Below are positions 33,636 to 45,361 of a DNA stretch of 64,000 nt, piece after piece. The stretch is from positions 1 through 64,000 of the forward strand of contig CACJAC010000002.1 of the NCBI GenBank assembly GCA_902591275.1, written 5' to 3'. Both the position numbers and the translations under genes were made by a program. Position 1 is the stretch's first letter; each line of letters begins with the position of its first letter. The DNA comes from an uncultured Prochlorococcus sp. (GTDB lineage: Bacteria; Cyanobacteriota; Cyanobacteriia; PCC-6307; Cyanobiaceae). Below the pieces are notes generated by a model, which made no database searches, was not told the DNA's origin, and saw only the letters and a list, made by a program, of their open reading frames with translations.

Positions 33636-34292
33636 TTAATTTTCTTTTATATCAGGAAAACTCTCTTTCAATGCTGTTCTTGCTGCAAGTTGTTTTCTTG
33701 TATGATCAAGCATTTCATATTCTCTTTTCAAACGAGTAAAGGTATTTCTTTCCTCAAGAAGTCTTTGCTGTTCCTCCGCAACAGGACCGCCCAAATGAGC
33801 TCCTATCCAAAATGATAAATCCATTGGGTTGTCAGGTAATTTATCAGGTAGATTTTTCTTAGTATTAGTCAATTTACTTGTTAAATTAATAACATCACTA
33901 AGTGCTTCTTTTACTGAATCTTTTAGAGAATCTAATTTTTGAAAATCATCAATATTCTCATCACTAATCCAACTAACCATCGCAGAACAAAATGGCGTAG
34001 AACGGGTAATTTCTAAGACTTGAAATCTTTGTTGGCCTAGAGTGATGATATTACTTCTCCCATCCTCTGCAGTTTGATGTTTTATTATTTGTGCACAACA
34101 TCCAACATTAGCCATACTTTTAGTAGTTGGATCCCACTTAATAACTCCAAACATAGAATCGCTCTCAAGAACAGACTGGAGCATGATCCTATATCTTGAT
34201 TCAAAAATATGTAAAGGTAAGACTTCTTGAGGAAAAAGGACTACCTCTGGCAAAGGAAATAGAGGTAATTCCCTTACTGAGAGTTCTCCCAT
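33636..34292 (-). CDS. LON substrate-binding (N-terminal) domain protein
   Basis: 218 aa, LPLFPLPEVVLFPQEVLPLHIFESRYR. Confidence 0.88.
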   Translation of the reverse strand: MGELSVRELPLFPLPEVVLFPQEVLPLHIFESRYRIMLQSVLESDSMFGVIKWDPTTKSMANVGCCAQIIKHQTAEDGRSNIITLGQQRFQVLEITRSTPFCSAMVSWISDENIDDFQKLDSLKDSVKEALSDVINLTSKLTNTKKNLPDKLPDNPMDLSFWIGAHLGGPVAEEQQRLLEERNTFTRLKREYEMLDHTRKQLAARTALKESFPDIKEN

Positions 34293-34348
34293 TTATACCT
34301 CATTTAATTCTTTTTATACTAAACAATTTAGGGCAGTTTCGGGATTAA

Positions 34349-34669
34349 TTAAAGTTTAACTTCTATATCTACACCACTAGGAAGATCTAACTTCATTAGG
34401 GCATCAATAGTTTTTGCAGAAGGACTATAAATATCAATTATTCTACGATGTGTTCTTGTTTCAAAATGCTCTCTTGAGTCTTTATCAACATGTGGTGATC
34501 TTAAAACACAATAGATTTTCCTTTTAGTAGGTAAAGGTATGGGACCTATCGCTGATGCAGCAGTAGTATCAGCAGTTTGGATTATTTTGTCACAAGACAA
34601 ATCAAGCATTCTTCTGTCAAATGCCTTAAGTCTTATTCTAATTTTTTGTTGTGCAATTGATGCAGTCAT
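34349..34669 (-). CDS. rpsJ: 30S ribosomal protein S10
   Basis: 106 aa, [13 protein letters not shown]..., [10 protein letters not shown]. Confidence 0.97.
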   Translation of the reverse strand: MTASIAQQKIRIRLKAFDRRMLDLSCDKIIQTADTTAASAIGPIPLPTKRKIYCVLRSPHVDKDSREHFETRTHRRIIDIYSPSAKTIDALMKLDLPSGVDIEVKL

Positions 34670-34691
34670 AATTTCAAAAAAACTTCTAATA

Positions 34692-34717
34692 AAGGGTCAT
34701 ACATTAAAATGACCCTT
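34692..34717 (-). terminator. intercistronic hairpin between tuf and rpsJ (attenuator or processing site; no long U-tract)
   Basis: Perfect 9-bp inverted repeat AAGGGTCAT (34692-34700) / ATGACCCTT (34709-34717). Confidence 0.5.
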
Positions 34718-34770
34718 ATCCATACATCTATATTAAGTGATTGAGGTTAAATTTTTAAATTTCAAATATA

Positions 34771-35970
34771 TTATTTGAGAATTTTAGAAACGACTCCAGC
34801 ACCAATAGTACGTCCACCTTCACGGATTGCGAATCGCATACCTTGTTCGATAGCTACTGGACAAATTAATTCTCCAGTCATCTTGATTCTGTCACCTGGC
34901 ATAACCATTTCAACATTAGAACCATCATCTGAAGTAAAGGCTGTAATTTGACCTGTCACATCAGTTGTTCTGATGTAAAACTGTGGTCTATATCCTGCGA
35001 AGAAAGGAGTATGTCTTCCACCCTCTTCTTTTTTAAGAACGTAAACTTCTCCTTCAAACTGAGTATGAGGGGTAATAGATCCTTTCTTAACAAGTACCAT
35101 TCCTCTCTCAATATCTTCTTTCTGAACGCCACGTAAAAGTAGACCAACATTATCGCCAGCCATACCTTCGTCAAGAAGTTTACGGAACATTTCAACTCCA
35201 GTAACAGTTGTTACCCTTGTGTCTCTTATTCCAACTATTTCAACTTCTTCTCCAACCTTTACTTTACCTCTCTCAATTCTTCCAGTAGCCACAGTACCTC
35301 TACCAGTAATTGAGAAAACGTCTTCAACTGCCATCAAGAATGGTTTATCAACTTCTCTTTCAGGCTCTGGAATGCTAGCATCAACAGCCTTCATAAGTTC
35401 TTCGATCTTAGATTCCCAAGTTGAATCGCCTTCTAGAGCTTTTAAACCAGAAACTTGGACTATAGGAATATCATCTCCAGGGAAGTCATAACTGTCTAAC
35501 AGTTCTCTAATTTCCATTTCCACAAGTTCAATGATTTCTTCATCATCGACCATATCGCACTTATTGAGTGCAACCACAAGAGCAGGAACTCCAACCTGTT
35601 TGGCCAAAAGAATATGCTCCTTTGTTTGAGCCATAGGACCATCTGTAGCTGCACAAACTAGAATAGCTCCGTCCATCTGAGCTGCTCCTGTAATCATGTT
35701 TTTTACATAATCAGCATGTCCTGGGCAATCGACGTGAGCATAATGTCTGCCTTCAGTTTCATATTCGACGTGAGCTGTATTGATAGTAATGCCACGCTCT
35801 CTTTCTTCAGGAGCACCATCAATGTCTCCATAGTCTTGAGCTTGAGCTTGACCTTTTTTGGCTAATACATTTGTAATAGCAGCAGTTAGTGTTGTTTTTC
35901 CATGGTCAACATGGCCAATTGTACCTATGTTGACATGTGGTTTGTTCCTTTCGAACTTCTCGCGAGCCAT
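34771..35970 (-). CDS. tuf: elongation factor Tu
   Basis: 399 aa, [15 protein letters not shown], full EF-Tu. Confidence 0.98.
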   Translation of the reverse strand: MAREKFERNKPHVNIGTIGHVDHGKTTLTAAITNVLAKKGQAQAQDYGDIDGAPEERERGITINTAHVEYETEGRHYAHVDCPGHADYVKNMITGAAQMDGAILVCAATDGPMAQTKEHILLAKQVGVPALVVALNKCDMVDDEEIIELVEMEIRELLDSYDFPGDDIPIVQVSGLKALEGDSTWESKIEELMKAVDASIPEPEREVDKPFLMAVEDVFSITGRGTVATGRIERGKVKVGEEVEIVGIRDTRVTTVTGVEMFRKLLDEGMAGDNVGLLLRGVQKEDIERGMVLVKKGSITPHTQFEGEVYVLKKEEGGRHTPFFAGYRPQFYIRTTDVTGQITAFTSDDGSNVEMVMPGDRIKMTGELICPVAIEQGMRFAIREGGRTIGAGVVSKILK

Positions 35971-36015
35971 TTTGAATTAAAGAATCGAGGGTTTAAGAGT
36001 GTTTTAGTTTAGAGA

Positions 36016-38091
36016 TCAGGAGTTGCCCTGATTCTTGGAAATGATAGCTTCAGCAACATTACGAGGAACTTCCTCATAATTTGCGAACTCCATTGAAAAT
36101 ATACCCCGACCTTGAGTCATTGATCGGAGTTGAGTGGCATAACCGAACATTTCGGCTAAGGGCACTTTGGCCTGTACCTTAGACAATCCATCATCAACAG
36201 ATTGTCCTTCTACTTGACCTCTTCTAGAAGAAAGATCACCAATTACAGATCCAAGAAAGTCGTCAGGACTTTCGACCTCAACTTTCATCATAGGCTCTAA
36301 AAGAACAGGATTGCATTTTTTAACCCCGTCTTTAAAAGCCATGGAACCTGCAATTTTGAAGGCCATTTCAGATGAGTCTACATCGTGGAATGAACCATCG
36401 ACTAGTGTTACTTTTACATCAATGAGTGGATAACCGGCAAGAACACCAGATTCACAGGTTTCTTTCATTCCATTAGATGCAGGTCCAATATACTCTTTTG
36501 GTACAGCACCACCAACAATTTTGTTTACAAATTCGAATCCTTTACCAACTTCAGCAGGTTCCATTTCAATAATTACATGACCATATTGGCCTTTTCCTCC
36601 AGTTTGCCTTGCATATTTACCTTCACCTTTAGAACTAGACCTAATGGTCTCTCTATATGAGACCTGAGGTGCTCCTATATTTGCTTCAACTTTAAATTCC
36701 CTTAACATTCTGTCAACAAGGATTTCTAAGTGCAACTCGCCCATACCTGCAATAACAGTTTGATTTGTCTCAGGATCTGTACTTACCCTAAAAGTGGGAT
36801 CCTCTTCAGACAAAGCAGTTAGAGCTTTTGATAATTTTTCCATATCACCTTTTGTTTTGGGTTCAACAGCCACCGAGATAACTGGTTCAGGGATAAACAA
36901 TGTCTCCAAAACTATAGGATCATCTGTGTTACATAAGGTGTCACCAGTTGTTGTGTTCTTTAAACCTAATACAGCGCCTAAATCCCCAGCCCTCAATTCA
37001 TCAACCTCCTCTCTTTCATCTGCCTTAAGGATCACTAATCTAGAAATTCTCTCTTTGGCATCCTTAGTAGAATTCATTACATAACTTCCCTTCGAAAGAA
37101 CACCTGAATACATTCTTACAAAAGTTAATTTCCCATAGGGATCTGACATCACTTTGAAAGCTAATGCACTGAAAGGAGCATTATCATCTGAAGGTCTAAC
37201 ATCTTCTTTGCCGCTTGGTAAAACACCTTGAATTGGTTTTACATCAACTGGAGCTGGCAAGTAATCAACTACAGCGTCTAAAACAAGTTGGACTCCTTTA
37301 TTCTTAAAAGCTGACCCGCATAATACGGGAACCAATCCATGTTTTAAAACCCCTTCTCTAATACCTTTTTTAAGTTGTTCTTCAGATAATTCTTCTGTTT
37401 CGAGAAATATTTCTATTAACTCTTCATCATTTTCTGCAACACTCTCCATTAACTTAAATCTCCACTCAGCAGCTTCCTCCTCCATATCAGATGGTATTGG
37501 TGCTTCTTCAATATCAGTACCTAAATCGTTTTTGTAAAGATATGCTTTGTTTGCTACCAAATCAATAATGCCTGTGAGATCACCTTCAGCCCCAATTGGT
37601 AACTGGATTGGAAGTGCATTTGCCTTTAGTCGATCTTTAATTTGCTTATTAACTTTTAAAAAATCCGCACCAGTTCTGTCCATTTTATTAACAAAAACCA
37701 TTCTTGGAACAGAGTATCTATCTGCTTGACGCCAAACCGTTTCGGATTGAGGCTGAACCCCACCAACTGCACAAAATACAGCTATAACTCCATCCAACAC
37801 ACGCATTGATCTTTCAACTTCAATAGTAAAGTCAACGTGTCCAGGAGTATCAATAATATTAATCCTATGATCTTGCCAACTAGTAGATATTGCAGCAGCA
37901 GTAATAGTTATTCCTCTTTCTCTTTCTTGAGCCATCCAATCTGTTACGGCAGCACCATCATGAACCTCTCCTATCTTATGAACTACACCTGAATAAAACA
38001 AAATTCTTTCAGTAGTTGTTGTCTTACCTGCATCAATATGAGCGGCTATACCTATGTTCCTTACTCGTTCTAGGGGAAAGTCGCGTGCCAA
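36016..38091 (-). CDS. fusA: elongation factor G
   Basis: 691 aa, [15 protein letters not shown], full EF-G. Confidence 0.98.
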   Translation of the reverse strand: MARDFPLERVRNIGIAAHIDAGKTTTTERILFYSGVVHKIGEVHDGAAVTDWMAQERERGITITAAAISTSWQDHRINIIDTPGHVDFTIEVERSMRVLDGVIAVFCAVGGVQPQSETVWRQADRYSVPRMVFVNKMDRTGADFLKVNKQIKDRLKANALPIQLPIGAEGDLTGIIDLVANKAYLYKNDLGTDIEEAPIPSDMEEEAAEWRFKLMESVAENDEELIEIFLETEELSEEQLKKGIREGVLKHGLVPVLCGSAFKNKGVQLVLDAVVDYLPAPVDVKPIQGVLPSGKEDVRPSDDNAPFSALAFKVMSDPYGKLTFVRMYSGVLSKGSYVMNSTKDAKERISRLVILKADEREEVDELRAGDLGAVLGLKNTTTGDTLCNTDDPIVLETLFIPEPVISVAVEPKTKGDMEKLSKALTALSEEDPTFRVSTDPETNQTVIAGMGELHLEILVDRMLREFKVEANIGAPQVSYRETIRSSSKGEGKYARQTGGKGQYGHVIIEMEPAEVGKGFEFVNKIVGGAVPKEYIGPASNGMKETCESGVLAGYPLIDVKVTLVDGSFHDVDSSEMAFKIAGSMAFKDGVKKCNPVLLEPMMKVEVESPDDFLGSVIGDLSSRRGQVEGQSVDDGLSKVQAKVPLAEMFGYATQLRSMTQGRGIFSMEFANYEEVPRNVAEAIISKNQGNS

Positions 38092-38186
38092 TTTTAAAGC
38101 TCCAAATAAAATAATTTTTGATAAGTGTAGTCCACCCTAAAGCAAACTTTAATAATAATAAACTACTTAAGTACCTTTTGATGAAA

Positions 38187-38657
38187 TTAATATCTGTAAT
38201 GTGCAAAAGCCTTATTAGCTTCTGCCATTTTATGAGTATCTTCTCTTTTTTTAACGGCACTACCAGTTTCATTTGCTGCATCCATCAATTCGCCAGCAAG
38301 TTTTTGGGACATGCTTTTGCCATTTCTTGCTCGTGAGAATGTAACAAGCCATCTTAATGCCATAGCCGTACCCCTCTCTTGGCGAACTTCCATGGGTACT
38401 TGATATGTTGCGCCACCAACTCTTCTAGCTCGTACTTCGACAAGAGGAGTAGCATTTTTTACAGCGGTTTCAAATAATTCCACTGCATTCCCACCCGTTC
38501 TCTCGCTTATTAAAGAAAACGCATCAGACAATATTCTTTGAGCTGTAGATTTTTTACCATGTTTCATCAATCGAGAAATCATCATTGAAGCAAGACGACT
38601 ATTAAATTGAGGATCAGGAAGAACTGGTCTTTTTACTGCTGCATTACGACGTGACAT
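38187..38657 (-). CDS. rpsG: 30S ribosomal protein S7
   Basis: 156 aa, [39 protein letters not shown]. Confidence 0.98.
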   Translation of the reverse strand: MSRRNAAVKRPVLPDPQFNSRLASMMISRLMKHGKKSTAQRILSDAFSLISERTGGNAVELFETAVKNATPLVEVRARRVGGATYQVPMEVRQERGTAMALRWLVTFSRARNGKSMSQKLAGELMDAANETGSAVKKREDTHKMAEANKAFAHYRY

Positions 38658-38683
38658 GTTTTAAAAAAAGTGATGTTTAAAAA

Positions 38684-39058
38684 TTAATCTTTTGGAGCTT
38701 TTGCTCCATACTTAGATCTGGATTGACGTCTATCTTTGACTCCAGCAGTATCTAAAGTTCCTCTTATTATATGATATCTAACTCCTGGTAAATCCTTGAC
38801 TCTTCCACCTCTAAGTAATACTACAGAATGTTCTTGTAAATTATGTCCAATCCCAGGAATATAAGCCGTTACTTCGAAACCAGAAGTTAATCTAACCCTA
38901 GCAACTTTTCTCAAAGCTGAATTAGGCTTCTTCGGTGTTGATGTATAAACTCTTGTGCATACCCCTCTTCTCTCAGGGCAAGCTTTTAATGCAGGAGATT
39001 TTGTTTTCTTTGTCAGACGTTTTCTTTCTGAACCTACTAATTGTGAGATGGTGGGCAT
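38684..39058 (-). CDS. rpsL: 30S ribosomal protein S12
   Basis: 124 aa, [15 protein letters not shown]..., [15 protein letters not shown]. Confidence 0.98.
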   Translation of the reverse strand: MPTISQLVGSERKRLTKKTKSPALKACPERRGVCTRVYTSTPKKPNSALRKVARVRLTSGFEVTAYIPGIGHNLQEHSVVLLRGGRVKDLPGVRYHIIRGTLDTAGVKDRRQSRSKYGAKAPKD

Positions 39059-39251
39059 CTATTAAACTTAAATAAAAATAAACATTTAACCATCATAACC
39101 TTTTAAGAGTACTAACTAAAAGTTTTTAAATATATTTTTTTTAAAATTTGTCAAATTAAAATTTTGGTAAATATTCATTATCTTTAGATTTATTTTCAAA
39201 TTTATTTTTATAATAGAAATACATAAATAACTAAATAGAATTAAATAATCT

Positions 39252-42200
39252 ATGCCAGAGAGTATCAAAAGAATCGTTGGATCATATCAAGATAGTTATT
39301 CCCCAAATGGAATAATAGGTGAGAAAGATGCTTGTGGAGTTGGTTTCATAGCCAATATTAAAGGTATAGAAAGCAACTGGATACTTAAACAATCCCTAAA
39401 GGGCCTCAACTGCATGGAGCATAGAGGAGGTTGTGGAGGAGATAGTGACTCAGGCGATGGAGCTGGCATTTTATGTTCAATTCCATGGGGTTACTTAGAA
39501 AAAGAAGTTAATCAAAAAAATACTCAAGACTTTAATAGAGGTTTAGGCATGGTTTTTATGCCTAATAAAAAAGAAAAAATTGAAGTATGTAAATCAATAT
39601 GTGATCAAGAAGCAGAAAAATTAAAAGTCAACAAAACATCCTGGAGAAAAGTACCTGTCAATAATGAAATCTTAGGTCCTTTAGCTAAAGCAAATGCTCC
39701 GTTCATTTGTCAGTGGATTTTATATATAGATAAAAAAGATCACCAGGATGTGGAAAAGCTTTTATTTCAATTAAGGAAAAGAATTGAGAAAAAAATAAGA
39801 GAAACTTTCAAAAACCATGTTGGGGATTGTGAATTTTATTTTGCCTCACTAAGTTCTCAAACAGTTGTTTATAAAGGTATGGTTCGCTCTGAAATATTAT
39901 CCGAGTTTTATCAAGATCTAAAAGAAGAGAGTTTTAAAGTTTCATTTTCTGTTTATCATCGTAGATTTAGTACTAATACACTTCCAAAATGGCCACTAGC
40001 TCAGCCCATGAGATTCTTGGGTCATAATGGAGAAATAAATACTCTCCTAGGTAATATTAACTGGGCTAAAGCATCAGAAACACACATAGATGATTTTTGG
40101 GGAGAGTTATCTAATGAAATTAAGCCAATCGTAGATATTAATAAAAGTGATTCATCAAATCTTGATGCAACTCTTGAAATCAATATTCGTTCAGGTCAGC
40201 CCATTACTGACTCATTATTAAAACTTGTTCCTGAAGCATTTAGAGATCAACCAGAACTTGAGGATAGAGAGTATATAAAAGCTTTTTATGAATATTCTGC
40301 AAGCCTACAAGAAGCTTGGGATGGTCCAGCACTCCTTGTATTTGCCGATGGAAATTTTGTCGGAGCAACGCTTGATAGAAATGGCCTTAGACCAGCAAGA
40401 TATTCAATCACAAATGATGGTTATGTAATAATGGGTTCTGAAACAGGAGTAGTAGAACTTGAAGAAGAAAGAGTAATAGAGAAAGGTCGATTAGGACCGG
40501 GACAAATGTTGGCAGTTGATTTTCATCAGCATAGAATCCTAAGAAATTGGGAAGTAAAATCTGAAGCCGCTCAAAGGCATGATTATAAAAATCTTCTCAG
40601 TAATAGAAGTATAAAAATTGAAAATAATGAATGGGTTAAAGAGTGTAAACTAAAAGACCTTGAGTTGTTGCAACAACAAACTGCATATGGTTTTTCAGCG
40701 GAAGATAATGACCTTATCTTAGATTCAATGGCTTCATTAGCAAAAGAGCCTACTTATTGCATGGGCGACGACATCCCATTAGCAGTTCTTTCATCTAAGC
40801 CACATATTTTATACGACTACTTTAAGCAAAGATTTGCGCAAGTTACTAATCCTCCTATTGATCCTCTGAGAGAAAAACTTGTAATGAGTTTAGAGATGCA
40901 TCTAGGAGAAAGATCTACACCATTTGAAATTAAAGATGCTAAACCTTTTGTTCATTTACAAAGTCCGATTCTTAATGAGGAAGAACTCATTTCCATCAAA
41001 AAATCAAAAATTAAATCTCAGACAATTTCAAGTTTGTTTGATTTAGAGGATGGTATTCAAGGCTTAGAGAACCAACTAAAAGCAATCTGTAAACAAAGTG
41101 AGCTGTTTATAAAAGAAGGTTGCTCTTTAATTATCATTTCTGATAAGGGAATTAATCCTAAAAAGACTTTTATACCTCCTTTACTTGCTGTTGGAGCAAT
41201 TCATCATTATCTTCTTAAAAAAGAAATCAGGCTAAAAGCTTCTCTAATAATTGAGACCGGTCAATGTTGGAGCACACATCACTTAGCTTGTTTAATTGGA
41301 TATGGAGCAAGTGCAGTTTGCCCTTGGTTGACCTTCGAAGCAGGTAGACACTGGTTAAAACATCCAAAAACACAAAAACTCATTGATAGCAAAAAAATAA
41401 ATCCATTATCAATAGTTGATGTTCAAGAAAATATTAAAAAAGCTTTAGAAGACGGTCTAAGAAAAATTCTCTCAAAAATAGGCATCTCACTTTTATCTAG
41501 TTACCATGGTGCACAAATTTTTGAAGCTGTAGGTCTTGGATCTGACTTAATAAAAATTGCTTTTGATGGTACAACAAGTCGTATCGCTGGCATAACATTA
41601 AAAGAATTAACTAATGAAACACTTTCAATACATACGAAAGCCTATCCAGAGATCGATTTAAAGAAATTAGAATTTTTAGGATTTGTACAATTTAGAAATA
41701 ATGGAGAATATCATTCAAATAACCCAGAGATGTCCAAAGTTTTACATTCAGCGGTAAAACAAGGGCCAGGATACGATCATTTTGAAACTTACAAAAAACT
41801 TATTAGTAATAGACCGACAACATCTCTTAGAGATTTACTAACAATTAATTCAACAAGAAAAAGTATTCCATTAGAAGAAGTTGAAAGTGTTGAATCAATT
41901 TGCAAAAGGTTCTGTACTGGAGGAATGAGTTTAGGTGCTTTATCCAGAGAAGCGCATGAAGTTTTAGCAGTTGCAATGAATAGAATTGGTGGAAAAAGTA
42001 ATAGTGGAGAAGGAGGAGAAGATCCAGCTCGTTTTAATGTTTTAAATGATATCGATGAAAATACTAAGTCAGCGACGTTGCCATTTATTAAAGGCTTAGA
42101 AAATGGAGATACCGCATGCTCAGCTATTAAACAAATAGCATCAGGAAGGTTTGGAGTTACACCTGAATATCTAAGAAGTGGTAAACAACTCGAAATTAAA

Positions 42201-43823
42201 ATGGCTCAAGGTGCAAAACCCGGAGAGGGGGGGCAATTACCTGGTCCAAAAGTTGATTCTTACATCGCAAAACTAAGAAATAGTAAACCTGGAGTAGCTT
42301 TAATATCTCCTCCCCCGCATCATGATATTTATTCAATTGAAGATTTAGCTCAACTTATCCACGACTTACACCAAGTTCATCCAAAAGCGAAAGTAAGCGT
42401 TAAACTTGTTTCTGAAATTGGTATAGGCACTATTGCTGCTGGAGTAAGCAAAGCTAATGCAGATGTAATTCAAATATCAGGCCATGACGGAGGTACAGGT
42501 GCTTCACCCCTGAGTTCTATTAAACATGCAGGTTTACCATGGGAACTTGGTGTTGCTGAGGTTCATAAATCTCTCTTAGAGAATAACCTACGCGAAAGAG
42601 TAATTTTGAGAACTGATGGAGGTCTTAAAACAGGCTGGGATGTAGTTATTGCAGCTTTACTTGGTGCTGAAGAATACGGTTTTGGTTCTGTAGCGATGAT
42701 TGCTGAAGGATGCATAATGGCTCGGGTTTGTCATACAAACAAGTGTCCTGTTGGAGTTGCCACTCAAAAAGAAGAATTAAGAAAAAGATTTAAAGGTATT
42801 CCAGAAAATGTCGTCAATTTTTTCTTGTATATTGCTGAGGAAGTAAGACAGATAATGAGTAGTATCGGTGTCTCTAATATGGAAGAACTGATTGGTAATC
42901 AAGAATTTCTTTCTGCAAGAAATATCGATCTTCCAAAAACTTCTAATATTGATCTTTCTTCTTTAGTAAATGAAAACTCAACCCCTGATAGATCATGGTT
43001 AAAACACTTAAAAACTGCCCATAGTAATGGTTCGGTATTAGAAGACGAATTTTTGTCTGATACTAAATTTATAGATTCAATTAAAAATCACGAAATATTA
43101 ACCAAAGAAATTGAGATAAAAAATACAGATAGAAGTGTTTGTGCGAAAATATCAGGTGAAATCGCAGAACTTCATGGAAATACTGGCTTCAATGGCGAAC
43201 TCAACTTAAATTTCAAAGGATATGCAGGACAAAGCTTTGGTGCCTTTTTATTGAAGGGAATGAATGTTCAATTAATCGGAGAAGCTAATGATTATGTTTG
43301 TAAAGGAATGAATGGAGGCATACTCACAATAATTCCACCAAAAATAAATGAAATCTCCTCCGAACAAGTAATTCTAGGAAACACCTGTCTTTATGGAGCA
43401 ACAGGTGGAAAATTATTTGCATTAGGAAAATCGGGAGAAAGATTTGCGGTTAGAAATAGTGGTGCTACAGCGGTAACAGAAGGAGCAGGTGATCATTGTT
43501 GTGAATATATGACCGGTGGGAAAGTAGTTATACTAGGTTCCACAGGAAGGAATATTGGTGCGGGCATGACTGGTGGAATAGCCTTTATAATCGATGAAAA
43601 TAATGATTTAAGTAATAAAGTAAATAAAGAAATAGTAAGCATTCATCAAATAACTTCATCAAAACAGGAAAATATCTTATTGGAAATTATTAGAGAATAT
43701 CAAGCAAAAACAAATAGCTTAAAGGCTGCCAAAATAATTGAAAATTGGTCTCATTTTAAGAGTACTTTCAAATTAATTGTTCCCCCAAGCGAAGAAGAAA
43801 TGCTTGGTATAAAAAAAATGTAA
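39252..43823 (+). CDS. gltB: ferredoxin-dependent glutamate synthase
   Basis: 1523 aa; N-terminal CGVGF glutamine amidotransferase nucleophile, Fe-S cysteines CHTNKCPVGVATQ. Confidence 0.96.
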   Translation: MPESIKRIVGSYQDSYSPNGIIGEKDACGVGFIANIKGIESNWILKQSLKGLNCMEHRGGCGGDSDSGDGAGILCSIPWGYLEKEVNQKNTQDFNRGLGMVFMPNKKEKIEVCKSICDQEAEKLKVNKTSWRKVPVNNEILGPLAKANAPFICQWILYIDKKDHQDVEKLLFQLRKRIEKKIRETFKNHVGDCEFYFASLSSQTVVYKGMVRSEILSEFYQDLKEESFKVSFSVYHRRFSTNTLPKWPLAQPMRFLGHNGEINTLLGNINWAKASETHIDDFWGELSNEIKPIVDINKSDSSNLDATLEINIRSGQPITDSLLKLVPEAFRDQPELEDREYIKAFYEYSASLQEAWDGPALLVFADGNFVGATLDRNGLRPARYSITNDGYVIMGSETGVVELEEERVIEKGRLGPGQMLAVDFHQHRILRNWEVKSEAAQRHDYKNLLSNRSIKIENNEWVKECKLKDLELLQQQTAYGFSAEDNDLILDSMASLAKEPTYCMGDDIPLAVLSSKPHILYDYFKQRFAQVTNPPIDPLREKLVMSLEMHLGERSTPFEIKDAKPFVHLQSPILNEEELISIKKSKIKSQTISSLFDLEDGIQGLENQLKAICKQSELFIKEGCSLIIISDKGINPKKTFIPPLLAVGAIHHYLLKKEIRLKASLIIETGQCWSTHHLACLIGYGASAVCPWLTFEAGRHWLKHPKTQKLIDSKKINPLSIVDVQENIKKALEDGLRKILSKIGISLLSSYHGAQIFEAVGLGSDLIKIAFDGTTSRIAGITLKELTNETLSIHTKAYPEIDLKKLEFLGFVQFRNNGEYHSNNPEMSKVLHSAVKQGPGYDHFETYKKLISNRPTTSLRDLLTINSTRKSIPLEEVESVESICKRFCTGGMSLGALSREAHEVLAVAMNRIGGKSNSGEGGEDPARFNVLNDIDENTKSATLPFIKGLENGDTACSAIKQIASGRFGVTPEYLRSGKQLEIKMAQGAKPGEGGQLPGPKVDSYIAKLRNSKPGVALISPPPHHDIYSIEDLAQLIHDLHQVHPKAKVSVKLVSEIGIGTIAAGVSKANADVIQISGHDGGTGASPLSSIKHAGLPWELGVAEVHKSLLENNLRERVILRTDGGLKTGWDVVIAALLGAEEYGFGSVAMIAEGCIMARVCHTNKCPVGVATQKEELRKRFKGIPENVVNFFLYIAEEVRQIMSSIGVSNMEELIGNQEFLSARNIDLPKTSNIDLSSLVNENSTPDRSWLKHLKTAHSNGSVLEDEFLSDTKFIDSIKNHEILTKEIEIKNTDRSVCAKISGEIAELHGNTGFNGELNLNFKGYAGQSFGAFLLKGMNVQLIGEANDYVCKGMNGGILTIIPPKINEISSEQVILGNTCLYGATGGKLFALGKSGERFAVRNSGATAVTEGAGDHCCEYMTGGKVVILGSTGRNIGAGMTGGIAFIIDENNDLSNKVNKEIVSIHQITSSKQENILLEIIREYQAKTNSLKAAKIIENWSHFKSTFKLIVPPSEEEMLGIKKM

Positions 43824-44117
43824 ATGCCTTTCTTTGTAAAAACTGAGATTATAAAAAAAGAATACTTAATTAATAATGATTTAAAACGAAAAATAATTAA
43901 CGAACATATTGATTGGGTAAAAAAATTAAAAACAGAGGGAATTAATATTAAAAGTGGCTTTTTGGTAGATGAGTTAAATAGGCCAGGTGACGGCGGATTA
44001 CTTATTCTTGAGATGAATAACTATAGAAATGCACTAAAAATAATAAAGAATGATCCAATGATTAAAAATGATCTAGTGGAATGGAAATTAAATGAGTGGG
44101 TTGATCCAAATAAATGA
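43824..44117 (+). CDS. YciI-like (YCII-related) protein
   Basis: 97 aa, HIDWVKKLKTEG...SGFLVDE..GGLLILEM; ATG directly abuts the gltB stop. Confidence 0.7.
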   Translation: MPFFVKTEIIKKEYLINNDLKRKIINEHIDWVKKLKTEGINIKSGFLVDELNRPGDGGLLILEMNNYRNALKIIKNDPMIKNDLVEWKLNEWVDPNK

Positions 44118-44123
44118 ATATAA

Positions 44124-45017
44124 CTATCTCGGATACTTTTTCATAAGTTTTTGAATCTCTTCAGCATGGTAGCTACTACGAGTTAAAGGAGAACTAACTA
44201 CTTGCATGAAGTTTAAATCTTTTTCCCCGTACACTTTAAAGTAGTTAAATTTTGAAGGACTTACAAATCTTTTTACAGGTAAATGATTAGGGCCAGGAGA
44301 TAAATATTGGCCAATAGTAACAATATCAACGAAATTACTTTTTAAATCCTTAAGCAAACTTAAGACCTCCTCGTCTTTTTCCCCTAAACCAAGCATGAAG
44401 CCTGACTTTGTATAAATTTTGGGAGAATAGTCTCTGGTTCTTTTAAGCAACTCAAGAGTTCTTTCATATTTACCTTGAGGTCTTACTTTTTTATATAGCG
44501 AAGATACAGTCTCAATATTGTGGTTTAAAACATTTGGATTTGAATCAAGAACTTTTTCAAGCGCTTTCCAGTTGCCACAAAGATCAGGTATTAGAAGCTC
44601 AATAGTAGTTTCAGGAGATTTTTCTCTTATTTGATGAACACATTGAAAAAATTGAGATGCGCCACCATCCTCAAGATCGTCTCTATTAACTGATGTGATT
44701 ACAACATGCTTAAGCTTCATTCTAAAAACAGCTTCGGCTAAACGATATGGTTCAGTTGGGTCTAAGTCTCTCTTAGATCTATCAAAATCAATATCGCAAT
44801 ATGGACATGCCCTAGTACAACCAGGACCCATTATGAGGAAAGTTGCAGTTCCACTAGCAAAACATTCACCGATATTTGGACAGCTTGCTTCTTGACATAC
44901 TGTATTGAGATTTAAATCATTTAATAAATTTGCAGTATTACCAATTCGCTCAACTTGTGGAGCTTTGACCCTTAACCATTCAGGTTTTGAAATTAAACTA
45001 TTAGGATTATTAGTCAC
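44124..45017 (-). CDS. lipA: lipoyl synthase
   Basis: 297 aa, [37 protein letters not shown]. Confidence 0.96.
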   Translation of the reverse strand: MTNNPNSLISKPEWLRVKAPQVERIGNTANLLNDLNLNTVCQEASCPNIGECFASGTATFLIMGPGCTRACPYCDIDFDRSKRDLDPTEPYRLAEAVFRMKLKHVVITSVNRDDLEDGGASQFFQCVHQIREKSPETTIELLIPDLCGNWKALEKVLDSNPNVLNHNIETVSSLYKKVRPQGKYERTLELLKRTRDYSPKIYTKSGFMLGLGEKDEEVLSLLKDLKSNFVDIVTIGQYLSPGPNHLPVKRFVSPSKFNYFKVYGEKDLNFMQVVSSPLTRSSYHAEEIQKLMKKYPR

Positions 45018-45361
45018 ATTAAATCATCTTGACCTGTAATTTTATTTTACTAAAAACAAGATGAATTAACTATTTATAATTTCAAAGACGAAGCTCATTC
45101 AACAGAAGTAAATAAATTAATGCATTCAAATAATCCTTCTGCAATTTAATAAATTTTTAATTAAATTTACTCGTTACACAACGTTCTTGTTTCATTAACT
45201 AAAATTGAATCAGATTTCAAAACGTTATTTTAAATACAGATATAAGAACGTAATATTTTTAAAATTATGGGTATAAAATTCCAAATAATGACTTTATTTT
45301 GTACTAAAAAGTGTTTTTTTAATTATTTTTTGATACAGTAAAAAATATATGTAATAAAACA

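Noticed and set aside
34948-38336. Overlapping ORFs in tuf/fusA/rpsG region (e.g. 34956..35195, 36794..37084, 38033..38281)
   Set aside because: Fully or largely overlapped by highly conserved translation genes; treated as spurious.
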